This document shows, piece after piece, positions 17,225 to 24,593 of a stretch of DNA of 64,000 bases. Origin of the DNA: Pelomonas nitida (GTDB lineage Bacteria; Pseudomonadota; Gammaproteobacteria; Burkholderiales; Burkholderiaceae_C); NCBI RefSeq assembly GCF_043555975.1, contig NZ_JBIGIA010000014.1:1-64000 (forward strand). Reading direction: 5' to 3'. Position 1 is the first letter of the stretch; the number at the start of each line of letters is the position of its first letter. Made by a program: the position numbers and the translations under genes. The notes under the pieces are model-generated. The model was not told where the DNA came from, searched no databases, and saw only the letters and a program-made list of their open reading frames with translations.

Positions 17225-17572
17225 TCAGCTGCGCTCGCTCTCAGCGCGCGAGACGTAGACGATCATGGTCGGCGCGTTGAAGTCCGCGGGCGCGATCGCC
17301 TTCAGGTCGACGCGCCCGTGGTTGGGCACCTCGAACTTCCAGGTGAACGACTTGGCGCCGTTACGGAAGGTCACCACATCGCCGCAGTCGACATTGAGGG
17401 ACTTGATCTTCGTGACATCGACCGCCTTGGTCGCGGACGTTGCCTCGGCGATGGGCTTGCCGAGCCAACCCGCGCTGGCAGCTTCACGCTTGTTGTCGTG
17501 AGCCATGGCGCTCGCCGAACCAAGCGCCAGAACGGCTGCGATCAGGGCGGTGTGGGCAACATGGGCTTTCAT
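17225..17572 (-). CDS. czcE: CzcE-family periplasmic metal-binding protein
   Basis: A 115-residue exported protein. After the signal peptide the mature part contains LGKPIAEATSATKAVDVTK, VDCGDVVTFRNGAKSFTWKFEV and a C-terminal IVYVSRAE, which match the CzcE family (copper- and zinc-binding periplasmic proteins of czc determinants). It runs convergently with czcS, 4 bp apart. ATG 17572 yields the signal peptide. The upstream region carries the second CzcR-box candidate. Confidence 0.8.
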   Translation of the reverse strand: MKAHVAHTALIAAVLALGSASAMAHDNKREAASAGWLGKPIAEATSATKAVDVTKIKSLNVDCGDVVTFRNGAKSFTWKFEVPNHGRVDLKAIAPADFNAPTMIVYVSRAESERS

Positions 17573-17994
17573 GGGGAACTCCTCGTTCGCCGTTCCGGAC
17601 ACTCTCGACATGAGGTGTCCGACGGCTTGGAAGAGACTCTAGAAATCGCGCTACGACGCCAACCCAACGGCCAGATTACTTTTGCGTCACGCATCCGACC
17701 ACAGGCGCAGCCCGACTGGCTTATCGACAAGGACTTCACGCCAGACGGCTCATCCGGCACCAGGTCCCGTTGATCGAGGACTGGCTGGAGGAGTTGCCTG
17801 CGAAGCCAACCAGACGAGCGGCACCAGCTATTCCATGGCCGGAGTTGGCGAAAGCTGCCGTTCGGTCGATCGCCTGCAAATGACTCAGATCAGCCTTCTC
17901 CGGTCATTGGGCGCCACTGGGGCGTCAGCGATCCGGTGGACTGGCACAGGTACTCAGCGTGGTTGGCTCGTGAGACCGAAACCGTGTGGGACGG
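17573..17994. other. Intergenic: czcE promoter region and an unassigned stretch
   Basis: The right part to 17,689 carries the czcE control region. From about 17,690 to 17,994 I see no recognisable gene; short frames show no family signal. This is the junction between metal cargo and the tra block, so decayed DNA is plausible. Confidence 0.4.
17637..17689 (-). promoter_or_regulatory. czcE control region with candidate CzcR box
   Basis: Matches the czcC control region: TTCTAGAG (minus) at 17637-17644, and at 17674-17689 the sequence reads TGACGCAAAAGTAATC on the minus strand, against TGACAATTTCGTAATC on the plus strand before czcC. Both copies also share a C/A-rich stretch (CCAAC..C) between the two parts. 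Probably co-regulated by CzcR. Confidence 0.55.
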
Positions 17995-18444
17995 TCAGTA
18001 AGGCGGGATATAGATGGCTACCGCCCAGGCTGCTGTCGAAGCCACTATCGCTGTCACCGCGCCCACCCCAACAGACGGCCAGTGCAGCCGCCGGTGGGCG
18101 CTGTCGTTCAGCGAGCGGGCTAAGCGCTGCACCGGCGGGCCCAGCTCGTCTTGAAGGATCTTCCTGCCGGTGGCCTGCAGAGCCTGCGCCTGGACCTCGA
18201 CCGCCGCGCGCACCAGTTCGTCAGAGCGCTGCACAAGGTGCTTGGACAGATGTGTCACCGCATGCTGGGTGAACGCTGTAAACCTTGCCTCCGCATCACC
18301 CGACCTGGTCACCAATGAATCCGACGCGCGCGTCACTGATTCGCAGGTCGACATCAGCGCCGGGGCAATGGCTTCGATCCGCTCCAGGAGCACTGCGATG
18401 TCGCCCAGCGCCTCGGCGATCAACGTCTCACGCACATTCGCCAT
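17995..18444 (-). CDS. traM: TraM-like conjugal transfer protein
   Basis: A 149-residue protein with a long helical N-terminal body (ETLIAEALGDIAVLLERIEA) and one C-terminal membrane helix (SVGVGAVTAIVASTAAWAVAIY). In IncP plasmids TraM (about 145 residues) follows TraK and TraL, and the same order and size occur here. Its role in DNA transfer is poorly known. It starts 12 bp after traL. The assignment rests on position, size and topology more than on residue identity. Confidence 0.65.
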   Translation of the reverse strand: MANVRETLIAEALGDIAVLLERIEAIAPALMSTCESVTRASDSLVTRSGDAEARFTAFTQHAVTHLSKHLVQRSDELVRAAVEVQAQALQATGRKILQDELGPPVQRLARSLNDSAHRRLHWPSVGVGAVTAIVASTAAWAVAIYIPPY

Positions 18445-18455
18445 GGCCGGCCTCG

Positions 18456-19184
18456 TCAGGCGACACGCACGAGCGGCGCGACATCCGTGCCCAGTCGAAG
18501 CGCGCCGAAGCACGCATCGAGTTCAGGTGCGACGCCGACGGCCAGGCGCCGCGCCGCCAGCCTGCGCGCAAGCGCGAGTTTCTCGTTGGCGTCCCCCGTC
18601 TTCGCGATGGCCGCCTTGTAGTCGGTGTCGTCATTCAACACCTCGTCCACCCCCTGGCCTGAGATCTTGAGGCTCTCGTAGATCTCGTTGGCGCCCAGGC
18701 GGCATTCCGTGTCGGCGCAAGCGAGCGGCTGTTCCTGCAGGAAGGCCAGCAAGGGGCGGAAGGCATCCGCCACGTTGGTCGCTTCGTCGATCATGTTGAA
18801 GACCAGCCTCAGCTTCTGCGCGGGCACTCCCATGCGGGCAAGCTCCACCAGCGTGGCGATCGTGTCCTTCTGCTGCTTGATCGCGGCCACGGCCGGGACG
18901 ATGTAGTGATCAAAGTCCTCGTGGCTCCCCCGGTAGCGATTCATCAGCGCCAGCAGCTCTTCGACGTTGCTGGCGCCCACGTCCACCACGGTGCTTTCGA
19001 CGGCCTGCAGGTACTCCTGCAGCACGGCGAACTGCCGGCCTCGCAGCGACTTGGTGCCTGCCTCTCCGGCGTTGATGCTTTCGACGGAGATCAGCTTGGC
19101 GCCCGGGATGCGGGGCAGCAGCAGGTGGCGGGCGATGGTGGTCTTGCCCACGTTGCCGGAGAAGTTGATGACGGCGACTTTCAT
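18456..19184 (-). CDS. traL: TraL/StbB-like ParA-type ATPase
   Basis: A 242-residue P-loop ATPase of the ParA/MinD type, size equal to IncP TraL (about 241). The deviant Walker A is FSGNVGKTT at residues 8-16. The switch region follows with VVDVGASNVEELLAL near 68. Related StbB proteins of conjugative plasmids work in stability and transfer. The start codon overlaps the traK stop by 4 bp (ATGA). Confidence 0.78.
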   Translation of the reverse strand: MKVAVINFSGNVGKTTIARHLLLPRIPGAKLISVESINAGEAGTKSLRGRQFAVLQEYLQAVESTVVDVGASNVEELLALMNRYRGSHEDFDHYIVPAVAAIKQQKDTIATLVELARMGVPAQKLRLVFNMIDEATNVADAFRPLLAFLQEQPLACADTECRLGANEIYESLKISGQGVDEVLNDDTDYKAAIAKTGDANEKLALARRLAARRLAVGVAPELDACFGALRLGTDVAPLVRVA

Positions 19185-19549
19185 GGTCGGTCCTCTGAGA
19201 ACAGTTGGTTGAACTGGTTCCGCTCGAAGAAGTCCTCGGCGACATCCCGGCCGGTTGATCCGGTTCGGTTGGGGGTGTTGACTGCAAGGGCTTCGTTGGG
19301 CGGTGGCGTGATCGCGCGGGATGAAAGATCAGGCACCGGCGGGTCTCGTGCGGCAGAGGCCGGCACAGCGCCGATGCGCGCGGCCTCACGCTGCACCGTC
19401 TTCAGGCTGACCTGAACTCCCGCGTCGGCCAGTGCTGCGCGGATGGCCTCGAACGTGTAGCCATCGGCTCGCAGTCTCCGAATCTCCACCTCGAACGCGC
19501 CTGCCTTGCGGTTCGCGCGCCCGGGTGGACGGGAAGGGGTCAGCTTCAT
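19181..19549 (-). CDS. traK: TraK-like oriT-binding protein
   Basis: A 122-residue protein with a basic N-terminus and a helix-turn-helix-like segment (IRRLRADGYTFEAIRAALAD), then a disordered Pro/Thr-rich part. In IncP plasmids TraK (about 134 residues) binds oriT and bends it next to the nick region. Here the gene starts at the edge of the phased repeat array at 19,559-19,683, which would be its natural target. First gene of the traK-L-M operon, divergent from traJ. Confidence 0.65.
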   Translation of the reverse strand: MKLTPSRPPGRANRKAGAFEVEIRRLRADGYTFEAIRAALADAGVQVSLKTVQREAARIGAVPASAARDPPVPDLSSRAITPPPNEALAVNTPNRTGSTGRDVAEDFFERNQFNQLFSEDRP

Positions 19550-19558
19550 GGCGCCTGT

Positions 19559-19683
19559 TGGTCGGTATTTGGACGGTTGCTGAGCGCTTCTTGGACGCTT
19601 TCTGGAACGCCACTGGCCAGTCCTGGTCGCTGCTTGGACGGCACTTGGCCGCTACTTGGTCACTCGGTGGACGGTTGTTGGTC
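19559..19683. repeat. Phased 11-bp repeat array (TGGNC) at oriT
   Basis: The pentamer TGGNC starts at 19559, 19570, 19592, 19614, 19624, 19635, 19646, 19657, 19668 and 19679, with variants TGAGC at 19581 and TGGAA at 19603. That is 12 positions, nearly all 11 bp apart (one step of 10). The centre is mostly TTGGTC or TTGGAC. Phasing near one helical turn puts every copy on one face of the DNA, as expected for a bending, multimerising protein such as TraK. Confidence 0.8.
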
Positions 19684-19722
19684 ACTGAGCAGAAGTTAGG
19701 CGGCTGAACGCCAGGGCCTCAT

Positions 19723-19746
19723 GCTGGATTCGGGGCCGAATCCAGC
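19723..19746. promoter_or_regulatory. 24-bp palindrome, copy 2 of 4 (at oriT/traJ)
   Basis: GCTGGATTC-N6-GAATCCAGC with centre GGGGCC, which extends the perfect pairing to 11 bp per arm. It lies 110 bp before the traJ ATG and 174 bp from traK, so it could repress both divergent operons. Confidence 0.7.
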
Positions 19747-19790
19747 GGCTCTGAGGGCGTCTTCAGAGCCAATACTTGGTTCATGGGTAA

Positions 19791-19803
19791 GTGCAGAGAT
19801 AGG
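19791..19803 (-). other. Candidate nick region
   Basis: The minus strand reads CCTATCTCTGCAC here. IncP nick sites have a CCTATCCTGC-like core, so this is similar but not identical. It lies 20 bp right of the 8-bp inverted repeat. Weak evidence. Confidence 0.3.
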
Positions 19804-19855
19804 CGGCCTGCCGCCAAATTCACAAGCGCTCCGCGCACCTCCTTGCAGTCGGATC

Positions 19856-20461
19856 ATGGGCACCTCATCGCATGACTTCGTCACCGTCGACATGCGCGGC
19901 CTGAAGGCCGCGTTGGTGGCCTGCGCGGCGCAGCGGCGGGTCAGCGTGTCGGTGCTGGTGCGCCAGGCCGTCGAGTTAGCAATCGGCCACGGGGCCGATG
20001 CCGAGTGCCGGCCTGTGGGTCAGCCAGATGGCCGCGCAGAAGGTAATGCCTGGGTCAAGCTGTCGCTGCGGATGCGGCGGTGCGAGGCATCGCATCTCGA
20101 CGCAAGTGCCCGCGCAGCCGGCATGTCTCGTGGCGCCTACCTGGCCGGCCTGGTCAATGGCGTCCCGGTCCTCGCGTCCGGTGGCGCGCGCCCTGAGCTC
20201 GTCTCCGCGCTGACCCGGTCCTGCGCAGAACTGTCCACGCTCAGCCGCAACGTGCATCAGCTGACGGCGCTGCTGCAGGTCGGCAACGTGCCGCAGGCGC
20301 TGCTGTACCGCGACCTGCTGGACCACCTGGCCGACGACGTGCGGGCGCACCTGCGTGTCGCCGCGCAGGTGCTCACGGAACTGCGGCCCGCGCGTCCGGC
20401 CACATCAGCGCCCGGCGGGTCGCCGCCAGCGAAACGGAGACGACCATGGAACGAGGCGTGA
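19856..20461 (+). CDS. traJ: TraJ/MobC-like relaxosome accessory protein
   Basis: A 201-residue protein that would bind near nic and load the relaxase. The N-terminal half has a ribbon-helix-helix-like part (VTVDMRGLKAALVACAAQRR, SVSVLVRQAVELA). The C-terminal half shows the MobC-like block ELSTLSRNVHQLTALLQVG (near residues 122-140), typical of plasmid mobilisation relaxosome proteins. ATG 19856 is preferred. It overlaps the relaxase start by 16 bp. Confidence 0.75.
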   Translation: MGTSSHDFVTVDMRGLKAALVACAAQRRVSVSVLVRQAVELAIGHGADAECRPVGQPDGRAEGNAWVKLSLRMRRCEASHLDASARAAGMSRGAYLAGLVNGVPVLASGGARPELVSALTRSCAELSTLSRNVHQLTALLQVGNVPQALLYRDLLDHLADDVRAHLRVAAQVLTELRPARPATSAPGGSPPAKRRRPWNEA

Positions 20462-21405
20462 ACATCGACGGCGTGCTGGTCACCTGGGGCGACCGGCTCT
20501 TCTATCCCGGCAACCGCATGCTTAAGGGCAACCCGCCGCCCAAGCTCACGGGCGATGCGCTACGCCGGCGCGCCGCGTTGATCCGCAGTCGGATCGCGGC
20601 GACGGTGCGCCGGGCTCCGCAGGTGATGGTCAAGGTGACCGGGGGAGGGCGCGGCATGAAGGCCATCGCGGCGCACTTCCGCTACATCAGCAAGAACGGG
20701 CGGCTGGACATCGAGGACGACCGCGGCGAGCGCATCCGCGGCGCGCATGCGGTGCGAGACCTGGCCGACGACTGGCGGTTCAGCGGCGGCTTGATCCCGG
20801 AGGGCGCAGCGCAGGGCGGGCGACGCGAGGCCTACAACATCATGCTGTCCATGCCACGAGGGACCGACCCGTTGGCGGTGCAACGCGCGGCACGGGAGTT
20901 CGCGCGGGTGGAGCTAGCCGGCCACAAGTACGTGATGGTGCTGCACGACCACCAGGCCAACCCGCATGTCCACCTCAGCGTGCGGACCGAGGGGCGTGAT
21001 GGGCGACGGCTGAACCCGAGGAAGGCGGACTTGCACCGATGGCGAGAAACCTTCGCCGAGAAACTGCGGGAGCTGGGCATTGATGCCGAGGCCACCCGGC
21101 AGGCCACGCGAGGGGCTGTTCGCAACTACGACGCCATCTGGCAAACCAAGGCGCGCGAGGTGGGACGGTTGCGGCGCGATTCCTCGCGCACGAAGTCGAG
21201 CCCGCGCAGCTCGGCCAGCCGTGCTGCGGCCGTAGAAGCTTGGGGCCACCTCAGAACGGCACTTGAAGGTTCGTCAGAAGGCGTGGACATGGGCCTGGCC
21301 AAAGGAATCGCTGAAATGCTCGCGGGCATGCCAGCAGCTCTGAGAGGCGAATTGGAGATGTCTCGCTCCGAGCCGATGGCTCCGCTGGTCACTCGCGATC
21401 GCTAG
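20446..21405 (+). CDS. traI: MOBP-type relaxase, short form
   Basis: A 319-residue relaxase that would nick oriT and lead the strand into the recipient. The probable catalytic Tyr is in AAHFRYISKNG (Tyr80). The metal-binding three-His motif is VLHDHQANPHVHLSV (near residues 164-178). IncP TraI is about 730 residues; this protein ends shortly after the catalytic domain. A separate LPD7-domain protein, normally the tail of such relaxases, is encoded in the mating operon (24,594-25,727). So the relaxase seems split between two genes. Confidence 0.85.
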   Translation: MERGVNIDGVLVTWGDRLFYPGNRMLKGNPPPKLTGDALRRRAALIRSRIAATVRRAPQVMVKVTGGGRGMKAIAAHFRYISKNGRLDIEDDRGERIRGAHAVRDLADDWRFSGGLIPEGAAQGGRREAYNIMLSMPRGTDPLAVQRAAREFARVELAGHKYVMVLHDHQANPHVHLSVRTEGRDGRRLNPRKADLHRWRETFAEKLRELGIDAEATRQATRGAVRNYDAIWQTKAREVGRLRRDSSRTKSSPRSSASRAAAVEAWGHLRTALEGSSEGVDMGLAKGIAEMLAGMPAALRGELEMSRSEPMAPLVTRDR

Positions 21406-21425
21406 GTGGGCGCAACCCGGAACGT

Positions 21426-22193
21426 TCACATCAACTCAAAGGGCGAAAGCACACCGCACAACCGGCCGTGGGCGTCAGCAACGAGCCACAGGCGGATGCT
21501 GGCATCTTCACTTGATGTCAGGAGGAGATCCACATCGGCATCCAGGTCAACGACCTTCGCGTCCACGAGATGCAGCGAAGCCGCCGCATTCTCTATGGTC
21601 ACTGCCAGGGCCTTGGATGGGCTCCTCCCCGTTCGCACGTAGCGTGCAAGGCCCCCCTCAGATAGCAGCCTCCAAGCGCCGTCGAGGTAGACCGGCAAGA
21701 ACGAAAACGAGTGGGTCAGCATCAGCTGCCGCGCATGAGCAACCGGTTGCCATGCCTCGACGACGACCGGCGACTTCACCATGAAGTCCTTGACTGCCTT
21801 GCGTGCGCCCTCAGGCTCGTTCATCAGCGCTTCCTCCAAACCAATGCACAACTCGATCGCGGCCGCCGTGGCGTGCCTTGCGTAGACGCCAGTGTGCATG
21901 GCGTCATTCCTCGCGCCCTTGACGACAGCCATCAAAGCCTGAAATCCGCTGAACCGCTCCGGGAACCGCTGCGACATCTCAGACAACACCACGGACTTGC
22001 GGGCCAGGTTGCCGAGTGGTTCGGCGTATTTGCCCAGGTTCTTCTTCTCGCCGAGAAGGCGAAGCCCCAAGGCCTCCAGCGCAAAACAAATCGCCTCGAA
22101 ACCTTCCGCATCGGCGAGGGCGGCATAGCGGCCAGCCCGAAGGGCGTCCCGATGGTGGAGGCGTTCGTGCCACGGTAGGCGTTCAGCGTTCAT
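21426..22193 (-). CDS. HEPN-CBS fusion protein (putative RNase with nucleotide-sensing module)
   Basis: A 255-residue protein in two parts. Residues about 25-125 are all-helical and contain GARNDAMH (Arg95, His100), the R-x4-H signature of HEPN ribonucleases. Residues about 135-255 are two CBS repeats (VKDFMVKSPVVVEAWQPVAH; then DASIRLWLVADAHGRLCGV), which usually bind adenine nucleotides. HEPN RNases act in toxin-antitoxin and phage-defence systems. It runs tail-to-tail with the relaxase and starts about 20-60 bp from the McrC-like gene on the other strand. Nuclease activity is inferred from the motif. Confidence 0.7.
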   Translation of the reverse strand: MNAERLPWHERLHHRDALRAGRYAALADAEGFEAICFALEALGLRLLGEKKNLGKYAEPLGNLARKSVVLSEMSQRFPERFSGFQALMAVVKGARNDAMHTGVYARHATAAAIELCIGLEEALMNEPEGARKAVKDFMVKSPVVVEAWQPVAHARQLMLTHSFSFLPVYLDGAWRLLSEGGLARYVRTGRSPSKALAVTIENAAASLHLVDAKVVDLDADVDLLLTSSEDASIRLWLVADAHGRLCGVLSPFELM

Positions 22194-22252
22194 GGTGGCA
22201 GCGTAGTCCAACTTGGTGAGCGAACGGCATCACCATCTACGAGTTCGACGCG

Positions 22253-23569
22253 TTGACAACGGCTGCGTCGCTCCCCAGCGACGCTCATGGTCTGCACGGC
22301 ATCCCGGAACCGGTCTACTCCTGGCTGGAGGAGCAATGCCTTCAGGCCGCCGACGCTGGGGGGCCTGTCTGGCTGCGCATGACGCAGCGCCGCGGCCGCC
22401 GGGTAGTTCAGGTCAACAGCTTTGTCGGCGTGATACGCGCACCGTCAGGGTTCCAGATCGAGGTGTTGCCCAAGGTCGGCAGGGCGATCGGCGGCGGCGC
22501 CGACCAGGCGCGTCAACTCCTGATCGAAATGCTCTGCTGCCTACGCGGCTTTCGCCACGTCAAGACGAGCAGCGCCCATATAGCCGCGGCGCGCATGCCG
22601 CTCCTCGAAGTCTTCATCGCTGAGTTCCTGCGCACTGTGGAGCTCATCGTCAAGCGCGGGCTGCGCGGCGACTATTCAGTCCGGCAAGAGAACTTGTTTG
22701 CCTTGCGAGGCAAGCTGTTGATGGCGCGTCATCTGCAGCAGAACCTGCATCGGGCGGACCGCTTCTTTACAGAGCATGATGAGTTCTCGATTGACCGCCC
22801 AGAGCATCGGCTACTGCATGCTGCGCTGCAGCGGGTGGCGTCGATCTCAGCGTCGCGAGGAAATCAGCAACTGGCGCGAGAGCTGCAATTCGTCTTTGCC
22901 GAGGTGCCTGCGTCGACCCAGCCGGCCATCGACTTCCAGCGCGTCCGCCTGGGCAGAGACATGGCCAGCTACGCCGACGCATTGGCCTGGGCGCGACTGA
23001 TCCTCGACGAAGAGTCGCCTGTCACTGGTCAGGGCCGGCACCGCGCGCCCTCGCTGTTGTTTCCTATGGAGCAGGTTTTTGAGGCGTTTGTGGCGAAACA
23101 CTTGTCTAGGCAAGTGCGCTTGCCGCTTTCGCTCAAGGCACAGGCGCGGGCACATCACCTCGTCCGTCATCGAGATCAAAGCTGGTTTCGGCTCAAGCCG
23201 GACCTGTTGATCAAGGACGGCAATCGAGACGTGCTGGTACTGGATACGAAGTGGAAGTTGCTGGACAGCCTGAAGGCGAACGGCACCGACAAGTACGGCC
23301 TCGCACAGGGGGACTTCTATCAGCTGCATGCCTACGGCCAAAGCTACCTCGCTGGCCAAGGAGACGTTGCGCTGATCTACCCCAAGACGGCGACCTTTGA
23401 ACATCCGCTGCCGGTGTTCGATTTCCCTCATTCGGCGGGTCTACGGCTTTGGGTGTTGCCGTTTTGCCTTGCGTCCAAGACGTTGGCGATGCCAGTTGAA
23501 CTCTTGCGCAACCACGGTTTCAAGAGTCAGTCTGAGAGCGCTGTTCTGGAATCAATAGACCTCGACTGA
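22253..23569 (+). CDS. McrC-like PD-(D/E)XK nuclease, orphan (no McrB), N-terminus possibly frameshifted
   Basis: A 438-residue protein of the McrC family, the nuclease partner of McrB GTPases in modification-dependent restriction. The nuclease motif is KPDLLI-x10-LDTKWK (Asp317, Asp331, Lys333), followed by DFYQLHAYGQSY. No mcrB lies next to it. The frame continues upstream of TTG 22253 as NGITIYEFDAL, the usual McrC N-terminal strand, but meets a TGA at 22217 with no start codon. A GTG at 22216 is in another frame. So either TTG 22253 is used or a 1-base indel broke the gene. It overlaps the DUF1173 gene tail-to-tail by 50 bp. Confidence 0.75.
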   Translation: MTTAASLPSDAHGLHGIPEPVYSWLEEQCLQAADAGGPVWLRMTQRRGRRVVQVNSFVGVIRAPSGFQIEVLPKVGRAIGGGADQARQLLIEMLCCLRGFRHVKTSSAHIAAARMPLLEVFIAEFLRTVELIVKRGLRGDYSVRQENLFALRGKLLMARHLQQNLHRADRFFTEHDEFSIDRPEHRLLHAALQRVASISASRGNQQLARELQFVFAEVPASTQPAIDFQRVRLGRDMASYADALAWARLILDEESPVTGQGRHRAPSLLFPMEQVFEAFVAKHLSRQVRLPLSLKAQARAHHLVRHRDQSWFRLKPDLLIKDGNRDVLVLDTKWKLLDSLKANGTDKYGLAQGDFYQLHAYGQSYLAGQGDVALIYPKTATFEHPLPVFDFPHSAGLRLWVLPFCLASKTLAMPVELLRNHGFKSQSESAVLESIDLD

Positions 23570-24587
23570 AGCGCTTGATGAAGCTGCGGTCTTCGCGGAC
23601 CAAGCGGGTAATACTCTCGCGCTCCTCGATGTCGCTGACCGGGATCCATTCCCGCGTCGTCGTCATCAGCGCCAGTTCCGCCATCGCCGGCACGCCAGCC
23701 GCGTTGATCGCGAATGTGCCGATGACCAGCATGCGGACATCGTCCGCCGCGTTCCACAGCGCCAGCGCCGGTTGAAGCCGGAGCGTCATCTGGCGGTGCA
23801 GACGTTCATCGACCATAAAGGCCTGGTCGGGCATGTGTTTGACGACCGCCCGGAACTCGCAGCGCGCGGGCGCGATCTCCTTCAACTCACCGATCAGCAG
23901 TAGGAACTGGCCCGACGCTGGGCCGCTGGACTTGGCCAGGGACCAGGCGGCAGCGCGCCGATGAGCGATCTCGTCTCGGCGCTCGACGGCGAAGGCTTCG
24001 GGGATGTAGAGCCGGTCCCGCAGCGGCCGGCCTCCGATGAGCTTGTCGCTGGCGGCCTGCAGCAGTCGCCAGCGCACTGTGGCCCAGTTGCGCTTGCCGG
24101 CGAAGCCCGGCTGCCAGCGTGTCAGCCCAGCCTCGTGCCACAGGTAGAGCAGCAGCTCATGCAGCGAGAGCTTGGCGCCGCTGCGGGCGGTCGGCAGCGT
24201 GTGGGTTGCCTTGGGGCTCGCGGTTTGGCGGGGAGGCTGTCTGGACATCGAGAAATCCACCCGCAAGGCCGTCAGGCCGGTGGCGGGGTCCTCGCGGATG
24301 GCGGTGCCGATCAACGTGCCGAAGCCGTTGGCGTCGGTCGGCGGTTCGAAGTGAGGGCAGGACGCGGCGTGCCGACTGCCGGTCTCGGGCATGCGCTTGA
24401 CGACGTAGCCGCCGTTGATCTTGGCGACGTAGGTTTCGATGCCTGCGGGCTGGCACATGCAGCGCGGACGCAGCTGCATCGCATGGGCGCGGGCGATCGC
24501 CTGAGCGAAGCCCGGGGCTTGCACATCAAGGCGCTGGCCGTCGATGTCGTAGGCCGCGGGTGCGGCGCCGTCCAGCTCCGCGAGCAT
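23520..24587 (-). CDS. DUF1173 family protein
   Basis: A 355-residue protein of the DUF1173 family, seen almost only on ICEs and conjugative plasmids. Its role is unknown. Visible: LRPRCMCQPAG with clustered Cys near residue 43, then SRHAASCPHFEPP, which looks like a small metal-binding site, then a helical middle (KLSLHELLLYLWHEAGLTRW) and a mixed C-terminal domain. It is the last gene of the right-to-left transfer operon, 6 bp after the LPD7 gene. Confidence 0.75.
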   Translation of the reverse strand: MLAELDGAAPAAYDIDGQRLDVQAPGFAQAIARAHAMQLRPRCMCQPAGIETYVAKINGGYVVKRMPETGSRHAASCPHFEPPTDANGFGTLIGTAIREDPATGLTALRVDFSMSRQPPRQTASPKATHTLPTARSGAKLSLHELLLYLWHEAGLTRWQPGFAGKRNWATVRWRLLQAASDKLIGGRPLRDRLYIPEAFAVERRDEIAHRRAAAWSLAKSSGPASGQFLLLIGELKEIAPARCEFRAVVKHMPDQAFMVDERLHRQMTLRLQPALALWNAADDVRMLVIGTFAINAAGVPAMAELALMTTTREWIPVSDIEERESITRLVREDRSFIKRFSRGLLIPEQRSQTDS

Positions 24588-24593
24588 GGTGCG

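Larger units (their letters stand above)
19550..19855. other. Origin of transfer (oriT) region
   Basis: This 306-bp non-coding region lies between divergent traK and traJ, exactly where IncP oriT is found. It holds an array of 11-bp-phased TGGNC repeats, a 24-bp palindrome, an 8-bp inverted repeat GGCTCTGA/TCAGAGCC at 19747-19770 (a plausible TraJ site) and a candidate nick region near 19,791-19,803. Confidence 0.75.
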
